Shown here: piece by piece, positions 25,301-37,300 of the stretch
How the letters are laid out: each line of letters starts with the position of its first letter
Numbering within the stretch: the stretch's first letter is position 1
Source of the DNA: Siphonodentalium dalli
Lineage: Eukaryota > Mollusca > Scaphopoda > Gadilida > Siphonodentaliidae
Length of the DNA: 64,000 bases
Direction of reading: 5' to 3'
Assembly (NCBI GenBank): GCA_032622095.1
Contig: CP136066.1
Span: 45,025,835-45,089,834 of the forward strand
The notes under the pieces: model-generated
The model's input: only the letters and a program-made list of their open reading frames with translations
Told to the model about the DNA's origin: nothing
The model's database searches: none
Program-made: the position numbers and the translations under genes

Positions 25301-28300
25301 AACTAAGCTTGACACCAATTTGAACCTATTCAATGTATTCTAATGACTGGTCAATTCATTTGCCTCATTCCTACGCCATGCAACCATTTACTCAATTTGT
25401 AAATATCAACTTTGCTTGGCACCAATTTGAACTATCTCAATGTATTCTGATGACCTGTTGACTGGGCGATTGGCGTACTTAATTGTGTAAATATAAACTT
25501 TGCTTGACAACAATGTGAACATTTTCAATGTATTCTGATTACCTGCTGACTGGTCGATTCACATGCCTCATTCTCACGCCAAGCTACCATCGATTTGTAA
25601 ATATCAACTTAGGTTGACACCAATTTTAACAATCGAGGACGATAGACCTCATACGAGTCGTTATGGCTGCTCGGCATATAGGACATTCCTTCTTAACTTT
25701 CATCCACTCAAGAATACAAACTTCACAAAAGGAATGAGAACAGCCCAAACTTTTTCGTCACACCCGGATGAGAACAGCCCAAACTTTTTCGTCACACCCG
25801 GATGCCTGTGCGGCGTGACCTTGACCTTTCAAATGACCTTGAACCTGTATCTCGGTATCCGCTGGGCCGATTTCCACCATTTTTGGGGTGTTGGTGAGTT
25901 AAAACATAACTATAAAAAATACAACACAACAACTCTCCCCGTCAGGACGGGTACCCAGCTAGTCTACTATATATTTTGAGACATACGTATGTATATATGT
26001 CCGCTACAGACTCGAGAACTGCTGAGCCGATTGAACCCAAACTTGCTGTGTAAGGGTAAAAAGTCACAGGCAGTACACTCGGACCATTCGCGAGCCTGTG
26101 CGACCACTCCTTCACCCTTCAACTGCCACCGTAATGGAGATTGATGGGTTAATCGCGTGATAATTAATGAGCGTTTGTATATGAGGCGTCGCTATTAAAG
26201 AGCGTTTATCCACTTTAGTGAAAATATACGGCATTTGACCGTCTCGGAAACTGCAGATATCGAGACGAAATTTCGTACTTAGGGGTTCCAAGGGACAGGG
26301 GAGATTTTCGTAGGGTCAGTTTGTCCGCCCGAGGTGATGTTGACCTTGAAACGGGTACCCACAAATGACCTTGGGCGATATCCGGTAGTCAGCGGTGACA
26401 TCGATGTGAAATTTGTTATGTATGGTCAACTCGGGACGGGAAATATTTTTGTCGGGTTATTTTGTCCACCCAACATGACCTTGACACAGTTACCCGCAAA
26501 TGACCTTGGGCGATATTTCGGGCGTCAGCGGTGGCAGCGACGTACAGGGTTACCTTGAAGAAAAAAAAATTAATGGATCGACCAAAGCCATGGGACCAAT
26601 CCCGCCAGTGGCGGGCTAATCTGGGCACATGTATTAAATATATATATATATGGGCACATGTATTAAATATATATATATATGGGCACATGTATTAAATATA
26701 TATATATATGGGCACATGTATTAAATATATCAGGAAGCTCTAGTCATGGAAGGGTTAAGAATACAATTTTAAAATAAAATTCACCAGGCCACTAAAATTT
26801 GCCAAAATTTTTTGGCTGAGAATCTAGTAATTTATTTACGGTATATTGGCCTGACCTAGGGATTATTTACGGTATATTGGCCTGACCTAGGGATTATTTA
26901 CGGTATATTGGCCTGACATAGGGATTATTTAAGGTATATTGGCCTGACCTAGGGATTATTTACGGTATATTGGCCTGACCTAGGGATTAATTTTATTTTG
27001 GAAACACTCTGTGTAGCTATAGCTTTTTTAAAAGAAATTAAACTCCAAAATTTCAATACAGCATCAATGAAAGTGTCAATGACACTGTAGCTCAACTTGG
27101 GAAGGAGATAATTTTTTTCCAAGAAATGAATAGAATGATAAAGAAGAAGGAAAGTAAACTGAGGTCCCCCCGAAAATCCAGATGACGGTTGGTGATGGTC
27201 GGATGATGGATGAGGTCAGTAGGGTGAGCCAAAGGATTTAGTCATACTAAGAGTAATTTGCAAGATGAACACTGGCGGTCATGCTTTTCAACAAATTTTT
27301 GTCCCATCTAGAGGTCACCCTGAAAATCCATATTAAGTTTGGTGATGATCGGATGAGGGATGTGCTCTGTAATGTGCGCCAAAGGATTTAGTCATACAAA
27401 GAGTAAATTCCAAGATGGATGCCGGCGGCCATGTTTTTCATTGAAAATTGTTCAAATTTGATAGCTCCCGTCTAGAGGTGATTCTAAACATGCTTGTAAA
27501 TTTAAATTTTCAAATCAATTCTCCAATAAATGCGGGCTGCAGGGTGTGCCGATGGATTCAAATTTGAATTCAAAGATGGCTGCTGGCCATGTTTAAAAAA
27601 AATTTCGGTCAAAATAGGAGGCTCCCATCTATCTAGAGGTCACCCTGAAGATCCATATTCCTAGTGAACATACCTCATCATCTCCAAAATCATCAGCAAA
27701 AAAATCTGACCCTAATAGGTCCTCTTTGTCCCAACTAGCTGGCAACTCACGGCTGTCGAAGTAAAACAGAGCCTTCTCCATTGCTGAAATATAAATTTAT
27801 TGTGTGATTATAAACCAGGCAGCAACTCGTCACTGTCAAAGTAAAACAAGGACTTCTTTTTGCATTGCAAATTTCCCCGGGTCATGAATTCATGTTTATC
27901 GTGAAATTGGCTGACAAAAGTCACCTAAATCATGTAATCAGGGACCTACATCTGCAGTGATTATTTAGGAACAGGTATTAACCTTTCTATGACTGGAACT
28001 TCCTAAAAATTTGCAAATACCCTGTGCCAATGCATTCTCTTATATATGCGAGTCTCCCATAGGGAGGCTTGCATATATAAGAGAATGCATTGGCCTAACA
28101 ATATTTACCTTGACCTTGTAAGCCAGTGCATTCTCTTATATAAGCAAGTCTCTGTATGGGAGACTCGAATATATTAGAGAAAGTGTTGACACAAGGTCTT
28201 TATTGCTGCACCAGCGCAGCTCCCATCATGAAAAGGTTAACAGGTACATGTATGTATACCTGCATTATTTTGTCAATGTTTCCCCATCAAAAAGGTCACA

Positions 28301-31300
28301 GGTATTTAACTGTAGGAATATGATCTCTATGGGCAAAGCCAGAGTAGATATTCATGGCATGATCTAACAATATATATAAATAGTAACTAACCAGGTTTGA
28401 GTGCCTTCTCCTCATTCTTGATAGCAACATCCCTCGTGAATTCCTTTAATTCTTTTTTTGGAGCTGAATAACTGTTAAGAGAATTTAATTAGTGCATAAA
28501 TCCTTCAATATTAATCTAACTTAACACATTCACTGCCGACACCTATTACATGCAAAAAGTACGATAATTCATAGTCAGCAGTGAACGTGTTAACCCTTTA
28601 CCCAACAAACCGGCCAAAACCGGCCAAATAAAGCTTCAACAGCCTAAAATATCTTCGGTCTGTCTCAATAGAACCATACAAATATGGATATCATTGGAAC
28701 CGGCTCCTTGACCACATTGTGATAGTTACAGTTAGCCCTGTGCCAATGCATTCTCTTATATATGCGAGTCGACCATAGGTCGCCTCGCATATATAAGAGA
28801 ATGCATTGGCCTAAAAAAATTCTTTTTTTAACACTTTTTACCATTTTTTCTTACATTCTTTAACAATTTTGTAATTTTTAATGTGTTAAGCCAATGTATT
28901 CTCTTATATATGCGAGGCGACCTATGGTCGACTCGCATATATAAGAGAATGCATTGGCACAGGGCCCTTCTGTTGGGTAAAGGGTTAAGGAAGCACCTCA
29001 TTCAGGAATTTCAAAAAATCTCAATTTCAAACTAACAATTCAAAGGAAAACATCACTATCCTTTATAACCGATGTATGCTAGAGTAATGCTATAAGTATT
29101 CGACTTCTTAACCACAGCAGAATTATGGGTAACTTTTCAGGATTTAGTCGGAAATACATGTATGGCTTGTTGCCATTCATCGGAAAGCTCTCCCCGAGAG
29201 CTTTCCGATGAATGGTAACAAGCCATATTTCCGACTAAATCCTGAAAATTTAACCATAATTCTGCTGTGGTTAAGAAGTCGATTATTTAGGGCATTACTG
29301 TATAGTACTATAACACCTGTTTAACCTCACAATATGAGAGATACCGGTATAGTGTTGAAACGATTAGTGAATTTCAGAGTCGACTAGTCGAGGCCCAAAA
29401 GTCGCGTTGCGTCGACTAGTCGGTACCCGATATCAAAACTTTCAAACATAACATGGTACGGAAAATACATCGTACATGGCGTACACTAATGACTGATGCA
29501 ATGACGGTCTATTATTTCCCTGCATAGACACCAATTTATTTGGGAAATAATACAGTAAACATCTTGATATTTATCCAACACACTGAATGTAATTATATAA
29601 TTAGACATGTGGTGGATAATGATTAGAAACACGATCATTTATACAGGTTTTAAATTTAATATCAGCGTTCGAGATTTCGTTTAGTCACGTGATCACCAAT
29701 AAACCGGTGCCGAGCGGTGTCACTATAAAATGTTAATGTTCCAACTAAATACGCCTTATAGTATAGGCTACGTTGTAGAATACGAAAGCCAGTTCTTAAT
29801 GTCAGTATCATTTATATACGATAGCACCAATGACGTCACCTTAAGCGACCTTCACACCGCGTCGCATCATAACCTGACGGTGCGAGATCAATTAAAATAT
29901 ACACAGTGTCTAGATCAAAGCGGTCTCCGACAAACGATAAAGCCATGTCAACCATTGCCATCATTTCAAAGTGATGTCTTTGACCTCAAACGACGAGTGA
30001 GACATTGTGTTGTCAATTTCATTCTTTCAATTAATAGTCGGGTCACCGTGTGTGTCTATACTAGTAACATTGTCAATTCCGGGTGCCACCAAACGTTATA
30101 CTTACCGTAACTTACGCACAGTTAACACCATTTATGCCGGAATCGATCTTGAAAATGTTATACATGTAACTAATACACTATGTTCTGACTAGTCAACAGC
30201 AAAATTCAGAGTCGACGTTCTGACATTTCAGCGTCGACCTCAGCCAGTTGATTAATCGTTTCAACCCTAGAGAGATATGTTTTAATTATGTAAAGAAGTG
30301 GTTTAACCCTTTGAGTGCCAGGTCGATTTTTGTATCAACCCATATACCCTGTGCCAATGCATTCTCTTATATATGCGAGTCGAGGCAATCAAAGGGTTAA
30401 AACAAAAAAGATGATTTTTTGAGCTGGTCATTTGAGAGTTTGATAGGAAATATTTGCAAAAACACACTACATTATCTAGCTTAGGAATCCAACTAGGGTT
30501 TACACTCTGTCTACAATCTGAAAAATTATTTTCTTGCAGACATTAATGATTTATACTCTAAATAACTTGTGCAATGTGACAATATACATAAATAATATAC
30601 AATACATTTAAATCATGGCAACTTATTATTCATATCAGTCTGTGTCAGCACATTGGATTTTCGCCCTTTCTCCTCGGGCATCCATGTTACCTTACAGACC
30701 CATTGGACACAAGCCTTGAAATAGTGTGTCTGTCATTTGCAGAATGAGGTCCCCAGAGGGTGAATTTAGTGATGCTACCCCGTCTAGCGGGCTAGCATCA
30801 CCAAATTCACCCTCTGGGAACCTCATTCTGCTGAGGTGTAAGCAGAATGAGGTTCCCAGAGGGTGAATTTGGTGATGCTAGCCCGCTATGCGGGGTAGCA
30901 TCACTAAATTCACCCTCTGGGGACCTCATTCTGCAAATGACAGACACACTATTTCAAGGCTTGTGTCAAACGACAATGCAGTCTATCTAAGCCTGGATAT
31001 AGTGTGTCTGAAATTTGCAGAATGAGGTCCCCAGAGGGTGAATTTAGTGATGCTACCCTGCATAGCGGGGTAGCATCACTAAATTCACCCTCTGGGGACC
31101 TCATTCTGCAAATGACAGACACACTATTTCAAGGCTTGTGTCAAACGACAATGCAGTCTATCTAAGCCTGGATATAGTGTGTCTGAAATTTGCAGAATGA
31201 GGTCCCCAGAGGGTGAATTTAGTGATGCTAACATCACCAAATTCAACTCTGGGAACCTCATTCTGCTTAGGCTAAATTCGGAAAATACGGTAAACTCCCA

Positions 31301-34300
31301 TCTAGAGGTCACCCCGAGGATCCAAACGAAGTTTGGTGATGATCGAATGAGAGATGTGGTCTGTAGGGTTGCCATAATGATTTAGTCTCGCAAAGAGTAA
31401 AATCCAAGAGGCTGCCGATAGACATATTTTGCAATATTTACAAAATTTGATAGCTAGAGGTCACCACGAAGATCCATATGAAGTTTGGGATGAATCAAAT
31501 GAAAAATGTTGGTTGTAGGGTGTGCCAAAGGATTTTGTCATGCAAAGAGTAAAATCCAAGATGACTGCTGGGGAGTCATGTTTTTTTTATTGAAAGTTGA
31601 TCAAATTTGATAGGTTATCTAAATGTCACCCTGAAGATCCATATGAAGTTTTGGGATCAATCAAATCAGCATCTTTCTGAAGATTTTAAATCTTATATCG
31701 AATCGGGGAGCCAATGCAGATTGCAGATCATAGGTCTTCGAAGTCAGTACCGATTTTATTCCTATAAGGTATCAGGAAATTTCAGTTTAAATTGTTGCCT
31801 GAAAATAATATTGCATGTGCATTTATTTCTCCGGTTCTAAACATTTTAGCTAAGTTTTAATAACTGAAGTCAAATGTTTCATAGTACATTTATGTGTATG
31901 CGCAAAAATAATTATGCAGTTTGCAGTTAATCATTTATTACAATCCGGTTTGACTTCAATACTGCATAATATTTACATGTACATGTAAGCGCACAATGCA
32001 GTTTGATCTATAACCATCATGTTAATAAGAATTATGGTGCTTTATAAGACCGTATCAATGGATAAGTGGGTTCAATGAATGTTGGCAGTAAATTAGGATG
32101 AATATTTTGCTGATTTTCATCGGTTAACCCTTTACCCAACAGAAGGGCCCTGTGCCAATGCATTCTCTTATATATGCGAGTCGACCATAGGTCGCCTCGC
32201 ATATATAAGAGAATGCATTGGCTTAACACATTAAAAATTATAAAATTGTTAAAGAATGCAAGAAAAAATGGTAAAAAGTGTTAAAAAAAGAATTTATTTA
32301 GGCCAATGCATTCTCTTATATATGCGAGGCGACCTATGGTCGACTCGCATATATAAGAGAATGCATTGGCAGAGGGCATAACTGTAACTATCACAATGTG
32401 GTCAAGGAGCCGGTTCCAATGATATCCATATTTGTATGGTTCTATTGAGACAGACCGAAGATATTTTAGGCTGTTGAAGCTTTATTTGGCCGGTTTTGGC
32501 CGGTTTGTTGGGTAAAGGGTTAACTTAGTATTATGCAATACAATAGCCCAATTATAAAACCATTATAATGAGTTAATAGGGACATACACATACTGATATA
32601 ATATCCCATTATAATCAGAACATACAGTGTAAATACACTGTAGGGACATACACATACTGATATATGAGAGCAGTCACTTCTCCCTGGGAAAACATTTGGC
32701 AGAAGTGACAAAATTTAGGATAAGATATCTCCCAAATCGCCCTGTAGGTTGGTCCCTGGAAGCAAGTAACACTTACAATTTGCCATCTTTGAATGATTTA
32801 ACTAGAATTTGGTCTTTAGTTTTGAGTTTAGTGTCATTGCTGCGAACATCAGGAAGCACCACAAGCACAGGTAGAGCTGTATTCTTCTTCTTATCGACAT
32901 CAAACACCATCACTTTACCGACGAGCTCCTGGTTTCGTCCACGATACATCTGTCGCTTAGGGCTCTCATTCTCGGAATCACTCCCGTCTGACCTGTAGAG
33001 GAAGGAAGCATTAAAGACATATTAAGAACTTTCTTCAGTGAGGGCACCATGGCATGTCAAAATATGCCCGTGGTAATTCCAACAAAGGGCCATAAATCTG
33101 GTGAAAATTGGCAGGCAGAAGTAACCAGAATGGAAAACCGTAAAAAAAAACGAAGGAACACTCAATTGATTGCCCTCATAGTAGTGAACACCCATACCAA
33201 ATTTCATTGAGATTTGTCGAAATGTGGTGGAGATATCTGCTCGGACGAAAAATAAAACAACATTTCCATATAAACAAAGAGAAATATTCTAGAATGAAAA
33301 AAACAATTGAACACTCCGTTGAATGCCCCCATAGTAGTAAATATCCATACCAAATTTCATTCAGTTCTGACAATCGGTGTTTGAGATAAATGCTCGGACG
33401 GGCAAATTAACCAAGATTTCCAGATAAACATAGTTGAATAACTCTAGAACAGAAAATCGGCACATTGAACACTCCACTGGATTCCCTCATAGTAGTGAAC
33501 GTCCATGCCAAATTTCATTCAGATTCAACAACCGGTGTTTGAGATATCTGTCCAGACAGACAGATGAATGAATGGAAGGACGGATGGAAAAATCTGAGAA
33601 ATAAAGGCCGGACGGATGGACGGACGGACAAGGTCAATCCAGTATACCCCCATTTTCTTCAAGAGCGGGGTATAATTAACCCTTTACCCAACAAAACGGC
33701 CCTGTGCCAATGCATTCTCTTATATATGCGAGTCGACCATAGGTCGCCTCGCATATATAAGAGAATGCATTGGCTTAACACATATTAAAAATGATAAAAT
33801 TGTCAAAGAATGTAGAAAAATATGATAAAAATTGTTAAAAAATGTAAGGAAAAATTAGAAAATTGTTAAATAATGTAAGAAAAAATGGTAAAAAAAGATA
33901 TTTTTTAGGCCAATGCATTCTCTTATATATGCGAGGCGATCTATGGTCGACTCGCATATATAAGAGAATGCATTGGCACAGGGCATAACTGTAACCATCA
34001 CAATGTGGTCAATGAACCGGTTCCAATGATATCCATATTTGTATGGTGTTATTAAGACAGACCGAAGATATTTTAGGCTGTTCAAGCTTTATTTGGGCAT
34101 TTTTGGCCATTTTGTTGGGTAAAGGGTTAAAGGCACGTGAGGCCTTAGTTGTCGAAAATATTCATATTTGTTCCAATCACCGTAAACAGAAAAACATTAA
34201 AACGCATACAGTTTCGTTCATATAAACCATGACCATCGCGTAAACAGCATGTTATCATAAAGATTTACTATATTTTACATAAGCAAGAGCCTGATTGTGT

Positions 34301-37300
34301 TACAGAAGACAGCACAATGCTGCTGGCTAATCACACACAAATGGCATAAACGCTCTTTATTCGTTCCATATCAGGAATTCACCAACAAAAACGCTCTTTA
34401 TGTTTACCACCATAATATAAACAAACACCAGAAAAGTAACTTTTTATGCTTTTGTTTACATAACAATGGTCAAAGATATGACAATAACATACTGTTTATG
34501 CGATATTTCTTATTTGTATACGGACAAAGTCTGTCTACATTTTGTTGTTCTTTCTGTTTGTGGCACAGGATACCCACCGGCAAGGCCAACCGTACCTTTA
34601 AGTAATTTTCACACAAAAAATTATAACTTTATTGCTCTATGATCAACCCTTCCATGACTGGAGCTTCCTGATTTTTTTGCTATTGGGAGACTCACATATA
34701 TAAGTGAATGCACTGGCACAGGATATTTAATGCTAATACAGGTTATGTCTAAAGTTCACTATACATGTATATACAGTACTATGATTCCGACTTCCACAAA
34801 TTTCATTTCAAATTCGCCATTCCAGGCCAGTGAAACGTAATTTTTGATTATAAAAAGAATTCCACCCATAACCCTTGGAACAAACGTCGCACTACCGACG
34901 AATCAAATTCAATTATTTGAATTAGATTTGTCGGTAGTGCGACGTTTGTTGCAAATAAATGCGAGTAGACGCACTACCGACAAAGAATGCATGTGGTCAA
35001 CACGAATTTAATTGCTGATGCGTCTGAGATCCGTGTTTGAAACAAACGTCGCATCACCGTCGACTTGAATTTAATTCGGAGACATGCAAACAAGCTGCAT
35101 AATGATATGCTAATGAGGGAATTCCAATTGAAACTGGAAAACACCAACGAGCATGACGTAATTTGGTGGTACATGTATTTGAATTCGAGTTGACGAAAGT
35201 GTGACGTTCGTTTCAAATTAAATGTGAGTAGACGCACTAAATAAATATTTATTCCGTTTGGAATTTGGATATACATGCTATACTGTGCATGGACGTGTGC
35301 AAATTTAACATCAATGATGGGTTGAAATTGTTCTAGTAATTTGATTTTCCAGCAATGAATTATTGGGGAATTTGTTGTTTTTAGACCAACATTTGCATAT
35401 TTTCCTACTTTTGGTCCAACATTTTGACTGAAATGGCCTGTGTCCTGGTCCATCATGACCCTCCAAAAAAACTGCTAATTATTTTCCTATGCTTCTGTTC
35501 AAAATTATGAACTTAAAAGGTCATCAGTTGGAAATTTTCCAACCTTCGTGGGGGTGTCAGGTTGGAAATTGTCAGCAATTGGAAAGCTTGAGGCCAGTCT
35601 AATGCTATATAGGTTTTTGCGGTTTTCATGTTCAAAGTTTTCTCCCGCTGTGCCAAACTATGATCGGATTTTCAGGTTCAGATCTCTGATATTTCTTCTA
35701 CTGGCAGAACCATGGTCCACCCAGTGCATGATCACAAGTCTACTGATCCATTCAGAATAGGCTATTATCCAGGCATGTGAAGGAACAGCCAAGGGGGTGC
35801 AAATTGAATTACGCAAATTTATTAGCCCCCCCCCCCCAACCGAGACCCTATAGCCATACATCCCTGCCCGCCATGGTTATTTTATCATGTGGTTTTAGAT
35901 AGGCATACTGACGCAATATATAGTGATATAGCGCGTTGACCTCAACTTGCTATTAAATTGTTAAAACGGTACGTTTTCGTATAAAAATAAACTGGACCTG
36001 ATTTCTTTCAGACAAGTTCAAAGCAAAATACCACCTAAAGAATCATGTCCGACCTAAAATATGTATCAAATACCAACGAAATAGCGATATAAAACCAATA
36101 ATTTCCATTCCTCAGAATAGTAACATTAATTTCGTCGCTTGGAAGTCAAAAGCCACATTTTCTCACTAAATTTAACGTTTTAGAATTGATATAAAACTTC
36201 CTATTTTAGCCGTTTTGACGAAAACCCTTATGAACGCTTTATGCCATTTTAAGAAATCATTTAGATTCGTCTTGAATTAAATGCGACGTTTGTTTCAACA
36301 GACGAATTATGAATTAAACTCGAGTCTAATACTAATTGAATTAGATTCGTCGGTAGTGCGACGTTTGTTCCAAGGGTAATCATGACATTATATGTGAAAA
36401 AGTGTAAGATCAATGTTGTTGACACACCAGTCCTCCAGAATTTTATTAATTCAATGCATATCTGTCAACTATTACAATAAAAGGTTGTCAATAAAATGTC
36501 CTCCGACGAAGGTGGTTGGTTTGAAGGATTTATGGGTTTCAGATCCCTATACTACAAACTGGATTGTAAACTCGTCTGTTCATCATAATATTATTAATAT
36601 ACCATCATTTCTTAAACCTATTGTTTCTTGAACTCGGCCACTTGCATAATCACTAAATATGTTGCACATCTTCAATGTGTCGAGAAATGTTCAATTAACT
36701 CTAAAATAAACGAGAGGCCGATCACGATCGGCAGATGTTAACCCATCCCTTGGCGATAGTAAATTACTATGATCGGAATCATAAATGAGAGTTTTTATGT
36801 TGAATTATAGAGTATACTGTTATGTACTATTATAGACAAATGTACATAACACAAATTATTGGAATTTATGGGTCACTCGCATTTATATAACAGATTGCAC
36901 TGGTACAGGATCTGTAATGCTGCACCACCACAACCTTGGGTTAAATGTGAAAAAGGTGACCTGGACATGGAATACTTGGATTAATTGAGTCCAATTTATG
37001 TTTACAATGATAATGTATCAAATTCTACCAACAACACCCATTAAGATAAAGACACCTCACTGCTGACCCATTAATATCAATTATATAGCAGAGCTGTCAA
37101 CACATTATAGGCATTGTTTATATTGAAGTCTGGCATCTCTATTAAACCAATAACATTTATAATGACCTCAGACCATCTGTGGAGTGATATACTCAGCTGT
37201 GCAATAAAGCACAGATGTTCTAGTCTTCTGTTAATATAATGTGATGTGTATTGTTGAAACTTGTTTTAAATTAGATACCATAGCTTTCTTTATCTGCACA

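Larger units (their letters stand above)
23737..25962 (+). mobile_element. Helitron 1 with degraded helicase end
   Basis: The 5' end is TCTTATATATATTTGAGG, followed by the leader GACTCGAAAACGGCTCAACC. The 3' end has a hairpin, CCCGTC-AG-GACGGG (25938-25951), 7 nt before the terminal CTAG (25959-25962). The flanking base is A on the left and T on the right, as Helitrons prefer. At 2.2 kb it has lost the Rep nuclease and most of the helicase. It lies inside the AT-rich tandem array. Confidence 0.83.

Noticed and set aside
29730..30110. 126-codon open frame
   Set aside because: Lies within a hAT-like element, has no transposase motif and is not seen in related copies.
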